From Devosia sp. YIM 151766 (lineage in GTDB: Bacteria; Pseudomonadota; Alphaproteobacteria; Rhizobiales; Devosiaceae), in NCBI RefSeq assembly GCF_030285925.1, contig NZ_CP127251.1:2294001-2358000 (forward strand): a DNA stretch of 64,000 nucleotides, in the 5' to 3' direction. Shown in pieces: positions 35,686 to 45,606 of the stretch; the first letter of the stretch is position 1; every line of letters begins with the position of its first letter. The translations under genes and the position numbers were made by a program. The notes below the pieces were generated by a model. That model was not told where the DNA came from and ran no database searches. It worked only from the letters and a program-made list of their open reading frames with translations.

Positions 35686-36899
35686 TTGCTTGCCCCGGTG
35701 GCGGCGATAGCACCCAGCAGGCTCAATGCGGTGTGATAGAGCGGATCGAGATCAGGTGTTGCTGGCGTTATGTCCACGGGACCAGACAGATCGCGGTTCT
35801 GAATGGAATATGGCGGCTGGCCCCGCCAATAGCTGGTCGTGAAGCGCTGGTCGGCCTCGGCCCAAATGTCCAGAAATCGCTGCTCGCCGCTCATGGCATA
35901 GGCATAGGCGGCAGACCGAATGGTTTCGGGTAATGTCCACCATGGATAGGTGGGGATGAGGGTTTCGCCAGTTGCAATTGAAGCGCCGATGGAGACGCCG
36001 GGGCCGCGGAAACCAAAGGCGGTGCAGCCGGCAAGCAGTTCGAGCAGCTCCGGAACAGCACTGGTTTCACCTGCTGCACGACAATGGGCCAGCGCAAAGC
36101 CCACAAACTCGATGGCATGACCGGGATTGGCAAAGTCTCCACCAATCTCATCGCTCAACACCTGACGCGATGTGTTCAAATGATTGTCCAGCACCTGACG
36201 GACAAAACGGCTGCCAAAGGCCGTATGTTCACCCAGATTCAGCCGGTGCAGAAGCGGGGCTGCGCCCAGAGCGATCATGCGGGGGCCGTAATTGGTCGCC
36301 TGAGCGGCGCAGGTGGATGAGTTGAATGCCTGCTTTTCAGCCATGATGAAACGGTCGCCTTCAATGGCGGCAATGCAGTCATCGAGATAATCGAGCCATG
36401 TGTTCAGCCTTTGCGGATCAAAGGCATGGGCTCCAGCAATCAGGCCCTTGGCTGCGAAAATATCGGAATAGGAGCGGAAACCGGTGCCGAGATGTTGTGG
36501 CAGGAGGTTGATGCCATCTGGCGACCAGGAGGGAACCATCGTCTTGTCATATATGAAATAGACGCCGCCATCGCGCTCAACCAGATCGGCCAATACGCCA
36601 TAAAGCACCTTTGCACGATCCATGGCCTGTGCCGCCATCTCCGAGCCTTCGGGCAGCCATTGCGCATGGGCAATCAGCGCTTCCAGCCCGCGCCCCTGTA
36701 TCCAGCCATAGATATAGCCGGGCGCTCGCAAACCGTCCGCATCGGTGAAGTCCTGCATGGTGATGCTGTTGATTTTCAACTCGATGAAAGGCGCGCGGGC
36801 AGTGTCGCGGCTCAAGGTCCACGCAAGCGCGCGGCGGTTCATATCCGCATACCGGGCGATTGCCGCGTCAATAAAAGCGGGTGGCGTGTGATGCGTCAT
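35682..36899 (-). CDS. AGE-family (N-acylglucosamine 2-epimerase-like) protein
   Basis: A 405-residue (alpha/alpha)6-barrel protein. The segments PGYIYGWIQGRGLEALIAHA, NPGHAIEFVGFALAH and PTYPWWTLPETIRSAAYAY match the active-site His/Glu/Trp positions of the AGE/cellobiose-epimerase superfamily. It may interconvert ManNAc and GlcNAc or another aldose pair, feeding NagA and NagB encoded upstream. The family also contains hydrolases and isomerases, so the exact reaction is open. Confidence 0.8.
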   Translation of the reverse strand: MTHHTPPAFIDAAIARYADMNRRALAWTLSRDTARAPFIELKINSITMQDFTDADGLRAPGYIYGWIQGRGLEALIAHAQWLPEGSEMAAQAMDRAKVLYGVLADLVERDGGVYFIYDKTMVPSWSPDGINLLPQHLGTGFRSYSDIFAAKGLIAGAHAFDPQRLNTWLDYLDDCIAAIEGDRFIMAEKQAFNSSTCAAQATNYGPRMIALGAAPLLHRLNLGEHTAFGSRFVRQVLDNHLNTSRQVLSDEIGGDFANPGHAIEFVGFALAHCRAAGETSAVPELLELLAGCTAFGFRGPGVSIGASIATGETLIPTYPWWTLPETIRSAAYAYAMSGEQRFLDIWAEADQRFTTSYWRGQPPYSIQNRDLSGPVDITPATPDLDPLYHTALSLLGAIAATGASN

Positions 36900-38047
36900 T
36901 GGAAGCGCTTTCCATTTGCAACGATGTTCTGAATGTCCAGATTTGTTGCACCGGCTTGCCAGTTGAATGTGATGAGGTCTGCAGGTGAACCCACGGCAAT
37001 GCGACCGGGCTGGCCCAATAGGTGGCCGGGATTACGCGTGGCGAGAGCAAGTGCTTCGTCCAGCGCGATGGCGGCCATTTGCGTGGCGATGGCGACGCAT
37101 TGCGCCAGATTCATGCCCGATCCGGCCAGATAGCTGGTGCCCACTATGCCGAGACGACCCTCGGGCGTCAGCTCAAGCTCGCCGCCGACGCCACGGTAGC
37201 GGCCCGGCTTGAGACCAGCAGATGCGACCGAATCGGACACGAGGACGACCCTCTCTTGCTGTTTTGCACGCAGCATTGAGCGGAACACCGAGCCGGGAAT
37301 ATGGAAGCCATCGGCAATCAGGCAGGCCGTCAGGCGGTCGTCGTCCAGTTGGGCCCAGATGGGGTTGGGGTGACGCGGCAGATTGAGCGCTATGCCATTG
37401 CCAAGATGGGTCGACATTGTAGCGCCGGCATCAGCAGCACGCTGAATATCTTCCTCGCTGGCAGCGGTATGGCCAATGGAGACAATGACGCCGCGCGCGA
37501 CCATATAGGCGATGATTTCGGCCGAATTTGTCCAATGCGGCGATAGCGTCACAAGCCCGACCAGGCCGCCGCTTGCAGCCTGCCAGGCATCAAATTCCTC
37601 GATAGATGGGGGCCTGACATGGTCTATGGGATGGGCGCCCCGTGGGCCGTCTTGGGGGGAAATCCATGGACCTTCCACATGGATTGCCGGAATGGCGTGA
37701 GCGACTTGCGGATCGGCTCTTCGGGCTTCGGCTACGGACGACAATCCCGCTAGCAGATCCTCACGCGAGGCAGTGACCAGCGTTGGCAGAAAACACAATG
37801 TGCCGACCTGCCGCTGTACCCTGACGAGATCGATCACGTTCTGGGAGGTGACGCCGGCGGCATTGATGTCGACCCCGGCATAGCCGTTGACCTGCAGGTC
37901 AATGAGGCCCGGCGCAATATAGAGATTATCCGGGCATGGGGAGGCGGGAGCCACCTCAACAGTGGTCACGAGGCCATTGTCATATGTGACCCGCAAGGGC
38001 TGGCCATTTTCTGGTGCCCGTCCGACCAATTCGCCCCGTTCACTCAT
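36896..38047 (-). CDS. nagA: N-acetylglucosamine-6-phosphate deacetylase
   Basis: A 383-residue amidohydrolase. Metal and substrate residues are visible in HVEGPWISPQDGPRGAH (Glu), VSIGHTAA and TMSTHLGN (His), and VLVSDSVASAG (catalytic Asp). It removes acetate from GlcNAc-6-P, giving GlcN-6-P for NagB. I chose the ATG at 38047 (MSERGELVGRAP), which overlaps the nagB stop by 4 bp; the longer frame up to 38266 lies within nagB. Confidence 0.88.
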   Translation of the reverse strand: MSERGELVGRAPENGQPLRVTYDNGLVTTVEVAPASPCPDNLYIAPGLIDLQVNGYAGVDINAAGVTSQNVIDLVRVQRQVGTLCFLPTLVTASREDLLAGLSSVAEARRADPQVAHAIPAIHVEGPWISPQDGPRGAHPIDHVRPPSIEEFDAWQAASGGLVGLVTLSPHWTNSAEIIAYMVARGVIVSIGHTAASEEDIQRAADAGATMSTHLGNGIALNLPRHPNPIWAQLDDDRLTACLIADGFHIPGSVFRSMLRAKQQERVVLVSDSVASAGLKPGRYRGVGGELELTPEGRLGIVGTSYLAGSGMNLAQCVAIATQMAAIALDEALALATRNPGHLLGQPGRIAVGSPADLITFNWQAGATNLDIQNIVANGKRFQ

Positions 38048-38787
38048 CTGGGCTGAGACTCCGGTTCGAGAAACAGGCTGCAATTGGGATGGGTGCGCAA
38101 AATGCTTGCGGGGCATTCTGTAGTAATCGGTCCACTGAGGGCACGCTCTACAGCATCGCGCTTGGCTGCGGTCGGCACAACGCCGATCATGCGGCGGGCT
38201 TTCAGCAATGCCGGAATGGTCAGCGTCAGCGCTTCCGCTGGCACATCTTCCAAAGTCGCGAAACACCCGTCGTCCACCTGCTGCTGGCGGCAGACGAGGT
38301 CAAGGGTAACCCGCTTCACCAACATTGGGTCATTGAAATCGGCGACGGGAGGGTCGTTGAATGCAATGTGCCCATTTACGCCAATGCCAAAGCAAACAAG
38401 GTCAATGGGCCGGGCACTCAGATCCTTGGCATAGGCCGCGGCAACGTCATCAGCATTCCCTTCCGGCGAAATGAGATTGATGCTGCGAAAGGCCTTGGCA
38501 TCGAAGAAGTGACGGCGCAGCCAATTGCCGAACCCTGCCGGATGGTCGGCGGGCAGTCCGACATATTCATCCATGTGAAATGCGTTGACGCGCGACCAGT
38601 CCACATCATCCAGCTTCAGGAGTTCCGTCAGCGTCCCTGCCTGGCTTGGCGCTGCTGCGAACACCACATTCGCACTATCCTGCCCGGCAAGGACATCGCG
38701 GACGGCATCGCCGATAGCGCGCGCCGCAGACACATCCATTGCCGCGCGGCTTTCGTGCAGCCTGATATCGATCGGTAGTTCATGCAT
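38044..38787 (-). CDS. nagB: NagB-type glucosamine-6-phosphate deaminase
   Basis: A 247-residue sugar-phosphate isomerase/deaminase. The motif AFHMDEYVGLPADHPAGF carries the proton-transfer Asp. The second active-site loop is GIGVNGHIAFNDPP, where Escherichia coli NagB has NDGHIAFNEP, so the catalytic Asp and Glu appear as Asn and Asp. It is therefore a divergent NagB subclass and may accept a different amino sugar. It is the first gene of the operon, divergent from a LacI gene, with an operator at 38879. Confidence 0.8.
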   Translation of the reverse strand: MHELPIDIRLHESRAAMDVSAARAIGDAVRDVLAGQDSANVVFAAAPSQAGTLTELLKLDDVDWSRVNAFHMDEYVGLPADHPAGFGNWLRRHFFDAKAFRSINLISPEGNADDVAAAYAKDLSARPIDLVCFGIGVNGHIAFNDPPVADFNDPMLVKRVTLDLVCRQQQVDDGCFATLEDVPAEALTLTIPALLKARRMIGVVPTAAKRDAVERALSGPITTECPASILRTHPNCSLFLEPESQPR

Positions 38788-38878
38788 CGAAGGGACTTTC
38801 GTATCGGTGTAATGCCGGCTGCGGCGGCGCAGAGTGGACGCGCCCGCAGCGGATCGTCCCTACTGGCTAATAAAGTAT

Positions 38879-38890
38879 GCAACCGGTTGT
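38879..38890. promoter_or_regulatory. LacI-type operator in the nagB/lacI promoter region
   Basis: GCAACCGGTTGT is a near-perfect palindrome with a central CG. On the minus strand TTGACA (38893-38888), a likely -35 of the nagB promoter, overlaps its edge. A related palindrome GGTTGCAACC lies at 38920-38929. The same GCAACCGGTTG core occurs at 40151 before the transporter operon. Confidence 0.75.
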
Positions 38891-38976
38891 CAAGGTCGTC
38901 ATGACGAAACGGGATGAAAGGTTGCAACCGACCGCCATTTGCCTATTGTCCCAGTTGCGAATGTAGGGGCACGACA

Positions 38977-39981
38977 ATGACAGCCAGAAGAAGGAAACGC
39001 CCAACCATTGGCGAAGTCGCCCTGGCCGCCAATGTAGCGCGCTCGACAGTTTCCCGTGCTTTCTCGCAGCCCGAAAGGCTGACGACTGAAACGGTGGAGC
39101 GCGTGCTGAGCGTTGCGAGACGGCTCGGCTACACGCCCAACCCGGTCGCACAGGCACTGAGCACCGGCCGCTCCCGCAATGTCGCCCTCATCGTACCGGA
39201 CGTCGCCAACCCATTCTTTCCGCCCCTGATCCGTGCTGCACAACGGAAGGCCGAAGAGCATGAATTCTGTCTGTTTCTGGGCGATTCTGATGAAGACCCC
39301 GCCCGTGAGCAGCAACTTCTGGATCGTTTTTCCAACCAGGTGGAAGGGATCGTCATCGTCTCATCGCGCTTGCCTGACGAGGCAATCCGCGCCAGTGCCG
39401 CCCGCGTACCCGTGGTTCTCGTAAACCGTGACGTAGAGGCAATTCCGCGCGTCCTGATCGACAGTGGCGAGGGCGTGGAAGCCGCGGTCGAGCACCTGCA
39501 CGGCCTTGGACACAAGCGCATAGCCTATGTGAGCGGCCCCACGGGGTCATGGTCCAATGCGCAGCGTCGACTGGCCCTGCGCCGAGCAGCAGACCGTGTG
39601 GGGGCGAAAGTAACCTCCGTGCCGGCAGCCAAGTCCACATATGATATTGGCAAGAAGGTGGTGAGCAAGCTGCTCGCAACGGATGCCACGGCCTGCATAG
39701 CCTTTGACGACCTGCTCGCCCAGGGGATACTGGCCGGCCTGGCCGAAGTCGGCGTCAATGTCCCTAAGGATTTCAGCGTCGTAGGGTGCGATGACGTTCT
39801 GGGATCAACCACAACACCAGCCCTCACGACGGTTTCCAATCACTGCGAGCTGACAGGCGAGATTGCCGTGACATTGCTGATGGACGGCCTCAGAACGCAC
39901 GCAATACGCGATGCGAGACACGTTCTGGGCACCCATCTGGTCGAGCGCTCCAGCACCGGACCAGCATCAAACCGAACCTGA
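38977..39981 (+). CDS. LacI-family regulator of the amino-sugar locus
   Basis: A 334-residue LacI protein with HTH TIGEVALAANVARSTVSRAF and hinge YTPNPVAQALSTG. The ATG at 38977 gives the usual start (MTARRRKRPTIGEV); the frame is open from 38914. It is divergent from nagB and 248 nt upstream of the transporter operon. The matching operators at 38879 and 40151 suggest that it represses both. The inducer may be an imported amino-sugar derivative. Confidence 0.92.
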   Translation: MTARRRKRPTIGEVALAANVARSTVSRAFSQPERLTTETVERVLSVARRLGYTPNPVAQALSTGRSRNVALIVPDVANPFFPPLIRAAQRKAEEHEFCLFLGDSDEDPAREQQLLDRFSNQVEGIVIVSSRLPDEAIRASAARVPVVLVNRDVEAIPRVLIDSGEGVEAAVEHLHGLGHKRIAYVSGPTGSWSNAQRRLALRRAADRVGAKVTSVPAAKSTYDIGKKVVSKLLATDATACIAFDDLLAQGILAGLAEVGVNVPKDFSVVGCDDVLGSTTTPALTTVSNHCELTGEIAVTLLMDGLRTHAIRDARHVLGTHLVERSSTGPASNRT

Positions 39982-40143
39982 AATCCCGCATTCCATGGAA
40001 CCGGTGAGTTTTATTTTCTAACGTTCCAGGCACCGATGAAGTATCAGTTTTGTTATATAATACATTAATTTCAATGCCTTATAGGGCAGCGCAACCCCAC
40101 CACCACTAACCGAACGGCCTGTATTTTTGCATAATTGCACATG

Positions 40144-40172
40144 TTGACATGCAACCGGTTGCCCAGCATAGT
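40144..40172 (+). promoter_or_regulatory. Promoter with LacI operator before the transporter operon
   Basis: A -35 TTGACA (40144-40149) is followed by the perfect palindrome GCAACC-GGTTGC (40151-40162) and a -10-like CATAGT (40167-40172) at 17-bp spacing. The operator fills the spacer, so a bound repressor would block RNA polymerase directly. The start codon of the binding-protein gene follows 57 nt later. Confidence 0.75.
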
Positions 40173-40229
40173 CACCGATGTTCAAGGGCGCGTGGATAAC
40201 CGTCGGCCCCGCAGAATAGGGAGCGCAAA

Positions 40230-41774
40230 ATGACAATGACCATAAACCGGCGTCATATGATGATGCTGACCGCCGCAGGTGTAGGCGTTGCGGCATTGGG
40301 CGGCACGAATGCCGTCTGGGCACAGGATGGGGCCGTGCTGGCCTATGGCGAGTCCGGATCGTTCGTCACATTCAACCCATGGGCGCAGGTGCTGACCCAG
40401 TCCTCCACCGCCAATCAGGTCTTCTCACGGCTGGTCTATTCCGACCTCGACGGCAATCTGGTTGGCGATCTCGCCGAAACCTGGGCATTCTCCGATGACG
40501 GCAAAGCCATCACTCTGAAGCTGCGCCCTGGCGTTCTCTGGCATGACGGCAAGGCGCTGGTCGCTGACGACTTCGTGACCATGTACAGCTATCTCTCCGA
40601 CCCCACCTATGAAGGCGATCAGGGCGTGGGCAAGATAAAGTCTCTGTTTGCACCGGTCACCGCTGTGGAGGCACCGGACGCATCCACGGTCGTCATCTCA
40701 TTCTCCGCCCCGGTGCCCTACGCCACCGCGATCCTGGGGTATTTCTACGCAATTCGGTTCGATAGCGCCGAAGACACCGTCATGCTTCAGAATGGCCCGG
40801 TCGGCACGGGTCCGTTCAAGTTCGGCGAGCATGTGGCCGGCCAATATGCGACATTCACAAGGAACGAAGAGTATTTTGGTGACCAGGCCAAGCTCGACGG
40901 CTTCCGCTTCAGCCTTTATGCGCAGGGTTCCAACGTTTCGCCTAACCTGACTGCAGGCGAAGTGAACGGCATCCTCGTAGCCAATCAGGCCGAGGTGGAG
41001 GCGCTGCGCGCCAATCCCGATTTCAGCGTCATGCAGGTTCCAGTTGGCGCCCATGTGCTGATGGTCAACGCATCCAAGCCGCCTTTCGACAATCCGCTGG
41101 TGCGCCAAGCGCTTTCCTATTCGATGAACCGCGAAGCCTTCTCGGAAGCTGCACATTTCGGGTTGGAGGTGCCGACGGCATCGCCATTCTACGACGCAAA
41201 CAGCATCGGCTATGCCGAAGAGCTGGTGAATGCCCACGCTTTCGATCTGGACCGGGCCGCCGCGCTGCTTGCGGAAGCTGGCGTCAGCGACCTCAAGCTC
41301 ACCTACCCGGCGCCGAATTCGAACCCCAATTACGGGACCTATGGCGAGATCTGGCAGTCCGACCTGGCCGCAATTGGCGTTGACTTGCAGATCGAACGTG
41401 TGGATGCCGCCCGCTGGCGCGATATGGGCGCGGGCAAGGTGCCGGAAATTGACTTCGTGCCCTGGACCGTTGGGCGCTCACTGATCGATCCGTCGATCTT
41501 CTTTGCCGCCAACAGCCTCTATCGCGCCGTCAACCAGCGCTTCGGTTACGTCAATCCGGCATTTGAAGAGCTGCTGGTCAGTGCGGCAGTGGAGATCGAT
41601 CCGGCCAAGCGCCGCGAGCTGTTCCTGCAGATCGGCCATGTCCTGCTTGACGAGTCGTGGAACATCGCCATGCTGTCAGACACCAAGGTCTATGTGTGGG
41701 ACAAGAAGTTTGAAGGTCAGACCGCCGACCGTGGCGGCAACGTGTCCTTCGGCAACATCGCCCAGGTTGGATAA
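40230..41774 (+). CDS. Family 5 (peptide/oligosaccharide) ABC binding protein
   Basis: A 514-residue periplasmic binding protein of the DppA/OppA type (SBP_bac_5). The signal peptide has INRRHMMMLTAAGVGVAAL, with a twin-arginine-like start, and is cut after about residue 31 (VWA-QDG). Typical segments are AETWAFSDDGKAITLKLRPG and VLWHDGKALVADDF. In Hyphomicrobiales such systems also import oligosaccharides and opine- or sialic-acid-like compounds; the adjacent amino-sugar genes favour a sugar-derived ligand. Confidence 0.92.
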   Translation: MTMTINRRHMMMLTAAGVGVAALGGTNAVWAQDGAVLAYGESGSFVTFNPWAQVLTQSSTANQVFSRLVYSDLDGNLVGDLAETWAFSDDGKAITLKLRPGVLWHDGKALVADDFVTMYSYLSDPTYEGDQGVGKIKSLFAPVTAVEAPDASTVVISFSAPVPYATAILGYFYAIRFDSAEDTVMLQNGPVGTGPFKFGEHVAGQYATFTRNEEYFGDQAKLDGFRFSLYAQGSNVSPNLTAGEVNGILVANQAEVEALRANPDFSVMQVPVGAHVLMVNASKPPFDNPLVRQALSYSMNREAFSEAAHFGLEVPTASPFYDANSIGYAEELVNAHAFDLDRAAALLAEAGVSDLKLTYPAPNSNPNYGTYGEIWQSDLAAIGVDLQIERVDAARWRDMGAGKVPEIDFVPWTVGRSLIDPSIFFAANSLYRAVNQRFGYVNPAFEELLVSAAVEIDPAKRRELFLQIGHVLLDESWNIAMLSDTKVYVWDKKFEGQTADRGGNVSFGNIAQVG

Positions 41775-41782
41775 TCTCCACC

Positions 41783-42736
41783 ATGCTCCGCTATTGTCTG
41801 TCGCGTCTGGGTCAACTCGCACTCCTGCTAGTCATAGCATCTGTCCTCGTTTTTGCGGTTATCCAGAACGCGCCAGGCGATCCTGCTCTTATGCGGCTTG
41901 GCCTCGACGCCATGCCCGAGCAGGTGGAAATCGAGCGTGAGAGGCTTGGCCTCAATCGTTCGCTCCCGGAGCGATATCTCATATGGGTGACGGACGCGCT
42001 GAGGCTCGACCTCGGCGTGTCCTTCTCTTCAGGCCTTCCTGTCACTCGCGTTCTTGCCGATGCCCTTGGCCATACGCTGAAGCTGGCGGGCTATGCGTCG
42101 CTGATCGCGCTGATCCTGGGGACCACTTTGGGGATCGTTGCTGCGCTGAACAGAGGCAGGCGGATCGACTCCATCATCTCTGCAATCTGTTCTATAGGCC
42201 TGTCGCTTCCCGCCTTTGCATTGGGCACCATTCTCATTGTGATCTTTGCCATCACCCTGCGCTGGCTTCCCCCATCCGGGGTGGGCACTTCCGGCCAGTC
42301 ATTTTTCAGCGCCCTGCGCTATCTCACTTTGCCTGCCATTACTTTGGCGACACCCTTCACAATGATCCTTACACGCTTCATGCGCGGCACGCTTATCGAG
42401 GTCATGTCTCAGGACTACATAACCACGGCGCGCGCCAAGGGCATTCCCATGAATGGCGTAGTCATCGGCCATGCCCTGCGCAATGCTCTGATACCGACAG
42501 TGACGGTAGCGGGCCTGCAAATCGGCTCGCTGCTAGCAGGGGCAACGGTGACAGAAACCGTCTTCTCCTATCCCGGCATCGGCAGGCTCACCATAGAAGC
42601 CGTGCAGGGACTGGATTACCCGGTGGTGCAGGCCGCATTGCTGCTGACCGCTGCCCTGTTCCTGATCAATACGTTCATCGTTGATCTTCTCTACGGCTTG
42701 ATCGACCCCCGTATCCGGACGGGAGACAAAAAATGA
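41783..42736 (+). CDS. ABC permease, DppB-like
   Basis: A 317-residue membrane protein with six helices. The N-terminus (LLLVIASVLVFAVIQNAPGDPALMRLG) and the EAA-loop TTARAKGIPMNGVVIGHALRNALIPTV are classical for DppB. It starts 8 nt after the binding-protein gene. Confidence 0.94.
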   Translation: MLRYCLSRLGQLALLLVIASVLVFAVIQNAPGDPALMRLGLDAMPEQVEIERERLGLNRSLPERYLIWVTDALRLDLGVSFSSGLPVTRVLADALGHTLKLAGYASLIALILGTTLGIVAALNRGRRIDSIISAICSIGLSLPAFALGTILIVIFAITLRWLPPSGVGTSGQSFFSALRYLTLPAITLATPFTMILTRFMRGTLIEVMSQDYITTARAKGIPMNGVVIGHALRNALIPTVTVAGLQIGSLLAGATVTETVFSYPGIGRLTIEAVQGLDYPVVQAALLLTAALFLINTFIVDLLYGLIDPRIRTGDKK

Positions 42737-43608
42737 GCAATTCTGCTTCTGCTCTCCCGGCAATGGATCTCCGCCGCTTTGTACAGATCGCGGGCCGCAA
42801 TAAGCGGCTAGCCATCGGCTTGCTGGTTCTTGCCATTATCGTGCTTTTGGCCATTTTTGCCCCGCTGATTGCGCCATACAGCCCGATCCAGCAGAACCTC
42901 AAGCTCCGTCTTCAGGCTCCCTCATGGGGGCATCTGCTGGGCACTGACCATCTGGGACGCGATACGCTGAGCCGCCTCATATACGGGCTGCGTCCTTCGC
43001 TGATGTCGGGCGTCATGGCGGTCAGTCTCGCCGCCGTTCTCGGCACACTGATCGGCGTAACCGCTGGCTATGCCGGTGGGGTATTCGACGCCATTGTCAG
43101 CCGCATCTTCGACCTACTGGTCGCTTGGCCAGCAATCTTTATCGCTATCGGTCTCATTCTCATCGTGGGGCCGGGGCCAACCAGCGTCGTCATTGCCATT
43201 GCCCTCAGCGAATTGCCTGTGTTTGGCCGCGTGGTCCGAGCGGTGACGCTGTCCAATCTCAATGCAACCCATGTCGAGGTGGCCAAGTCCATGGGCGCTT
43301 CGGGCGGGCGGGTAATCCATCGCCACATTCTGCCATTCACCATCAACCCATTGATCGTGCAGTTTGCCATCAGCGCCCCGGCGGCAGTCGTGGCAGAGGC
43401 AGCATTGAGCTATCTGGGACTAGGCAGCCAGCCTCCTAATCCGTCACTGGGTATGCTGGTGAGTGATGCCCAACTGTACCTTTCGCACAGCATCTACAAT
43501 GCGGTGTTCCCCATCATTGCCATTGCGTGTCTCGTGCTGGCGCTGACCCTGATCGCCGATGGCATACAGGATGTGCTTGATCCACGCCGGCGGAGGATCA
43601 TGCGATGA
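42733..43608 (+). CDS. ABC permease, DppC-like
   Basis: A 291-residue membrane protein. It has the long N-terminal segment and PSWGHLLGTDHLGRDTLSRLIYGLR, a hallmark of DppC. The coupling loop is VEVAKSMGASGGRVIHRHILP. It overlaps both neighbours by 4 bp. Confidence 0.94.
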   Translation: MSNSASALPAMDLRRFVQIAGRNKRLAIGLLVLAIIVLLAIFAPLIAPYSPIQQNLKLRLQAPSWGHLLGTDHLGRDTLSRLIYGLRPSLMSGVMAVSLAAVLGTLIGVTAGYAGGVFDAIVSRIFDLLVAWPAIFIAIGLILIVGPGPTSVVIAIALSELPVFGRVVRAVTLSNLNATHVEVAKSMGASGGRVIHRHILPFTINPLIVQFAISAPAAVVAEAALSYLGLGSQPPNPSLGMLVSDAQLYLSHSIYNAVFPIIAIACLVLALTLIADGIQDVLDPRRRRIMR

Positions 43609-44597
43609 GCGGACCATTGGTCAAAGTCGATAATCTCAAGGTCACGTTTCAGCACCCCGATGGCGACAAGGTTGCCGTCCGTGGCATCAGTTTTGATATC
43701 CATCGCGGTCAAAGCGTTGCTCTGGTGGGGGAATCCGGCTCGGGCAAAAGCCTGACCTCACTCGCCCTGCTGCGGCTGACGCCTTACGGCTCCTCGGTGA
43801 GCGCCGATATGCTGGGTCTCGAGGGTGCCGATCTGATGGCGCTCGACGAGAAAGCCCTGACATCCATTCGGGGTCGGCGCATATCGATGATTTTTCAGAA
43901 CCCGATGTCCGCTCTGAACCCGGTGCTGACCATTGGCCGGCAGATCACCGAGTCGCTTCACCGCCACCTTGGTCTAAAGGGTGGGGTGGGACGCAGCCGC
44001 GCAATCGAATTGATGCAACTGGTCGAGATTTCCGACCCTTTGCGCCGCTTCAAGCAATATCCGCATCAGCTATCGGGCGGAATGCAGCAACGCGCCATGA
44101 TTGCAATCGCGCTGGCCTGCAATCCTGACCTGCTGATTGCCGACGAGCCGACTACAGCGCTCGACGTCACATTGCAGGCACAGATCATGGCACTGCTCGC
44201 CCACCTGCAGGCCGAAATGGGCATGGCTATGTTGCTCATCTCGCACGATCTCGGCGTGGTTGCCGAAACGGCCAGCGTGGTCAATGTCATGTATGCCGGG
44301 CAGATCGTTGAGCGGGCGCCGACCCGGCAGCTTTTTTCCAATCCGCAGCACCCTTATACCCGCGCCCTCCTCAAGACGTTCCGCGATCTTGAATCGGCAA
44401 CGGGAATGGACCTGACTCCCATCCCGGGCATTCCTCCCGCCCTTGGAAAGCCGATACCCGGATGCGCCTTCGCGCCGCGCTGTGCCCATGCGGTCGAGCG
44501 CTGCCTTTCCGAGTCTCCGAGACTGCGCGAAGTGGGTGAAAGCCATATCGCTGCCTGCCATTTCTCCGGCACCTTTGAGCAGGGAGTTTCAGCGTGA
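43605..44597 (+). CDS. ABC ATP-binding protein, DppD-like
   Basis: A 330-residue ATPase. Walker [16 protein letters not shown], signature [15 protein letters not shown], Walker [15 protein letters not shown] and switch His [12 protein letters not shown] are present. The C-terminal oligopeptide-transporter domain ends with Cys residues in [16 protein letters not shown], which in DppD bind an iron-sulfur cluster. It pairs with the next ATPase. Confidence 0.94.
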   Translation: MSGPLVKVDNLKVTFQHPDGDKVAVRGISFDIHRGQSVALVGESGSGKSLTSLALLRLTPYGSSVSADMLGLEGADLMALDEKALTSIRGRRISMIFQNPMSALNPVLTIGRQITESLHRHLGLKGGVGRSRAIELMQLVEISDPLRRFKQYPHQLSGGMQQRAMIAIALACNPDLLIADEPTTALDVTLQAQIMALLAHLQAEMGMAMLLISHDLGVVAETASVVNVMYAGQIVERAPTRQLFSNPQHPYTRALLKTFRDLESATGMDLTPIPGIPPALGKPIPGCAFAPRCAHAVERCLSESPRLREVGESHIAACHFSGTFEQGVSA

Positions 44598-45589
44598 GTA
44601 CGGGATCATCACTTCTCGAAGTTGAGGGGCTTGAAGTTCGCTATGGGCGCGTACGCGCTGTCGATGGCGTGTCCCTCTCGATCGGCGCAGGCGAAACGCT
44701 GGGCCTTGTCGGGGAATCCGGGTCCGGCAAAAGTACGATTGGGCGGTCGATCATCCATCTGGTGCCCAAGGCGGCGGGCCGGATTCTCATCGACGGACTG
44801 GAAGTCAATTCGGGTGACAGAGAGGCTCTGAGGAAGCTGCGGCAGACCACCCAAATGGTGTTTCAAGACCCCTATGGCAGCCTCAACCAGCGCATGAAGA
44901 TCGGTGACATTGTTGCCGAGCCGCTTGAAATCAACCGGATAGGCACACGCAAGGGCCGTGCGGAGCGTGTACGAGAATTGCTTGATCTCGTGGGATTGCC
45001 GCTTGATGCAGCCGAGCGCCATCCGCATGAATTTTCGGGGGGTCAGCGCCAGCGCGTCGGCATAGCCCGTGCTCTCGCCGTCGAGCCACGCCTGCTGATC
45101 CTCGATGAGCCGGTCGCTGCTCTCGATATGAGCATTCAGGCTCAAATCCTGCAATTGCTGCGCACATTGCAGGAGCGGGCTGGCATCTCCTATCTGTTCA
45201 TCGCTCACGATCTCAATGTCGTGCGCCATGTCTCCAACGCAACTGCTGTGATGTATCTTGGCTCCATCGTGGAGATCGGTCCGAGCGAAGAGGTGTTCAG
45301 TACGCCAAAGCACCCCTATACGCAGGCCCTGATCTCGGCCATTCCAGCGATCGACCCCAAAAAATCGCGCAACAGGCAAATCCTCAAGGGCGAAATTCCC
45401 AGTCCGGCTGATCCGCCGTCAGGATGCCGCTTCCGTACGCGCTGCGTTTTCGTGCGGGAGCGGTGCAGCCAGGAACGACCCCAATTGCGCCCGGCTGGTA
45501 AAGTCCAAGTCGCCTGCCATTTCTGGGAGGAATTGCAGTCCGCACCCTCTCGCCCCTCCATCACAGCAGATTTGGGCACCCCGCCCTAA
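44594..45589 (+). CDS. ABC ATP-binding protein, DppF-like
   Basis: A 331-residue ATPase with Walker [15 protein letters not shown], signature [15 protein letters not shown], Walker B LLILDEPVAALDMS and a C-terminal CRFRTRCVFVRERC motif. It completes a five-gene transporter (binding protein, two permeases, two ATPases). Confidence 0.94.
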   Translation: MSTGSSLLEVEGLEVRYGRVRAVDGVSLSIGAGETLGLVGESGSGKSTIGRSIIHLVPKAAGRILIDGLEVNSGDREALRKLRQTTQMVFQDPYGSLNQRMKIGDIVAEPLEINRIGTRKGRAERVRELLDLVGLPLDAAERHPHEFSGGQRQRVGIARALAVEPRLLILDEPVAALDMSIQAQILQLLRTLQERAGISYLFIAHDLNVVRHVSNATAVMYLGSIVEIGPSEEVFSTPKHPYTQALISAIPAIDPKKSRNRQILKGEIPSPADPPSGCRFRTRCVFVRERCSQERPQLRPAGKVQVACHFWEELQSAPSRPSITADLGTPP

Positions 45590-45606
45590 CAACACAGGAA
45601 TTCGAA

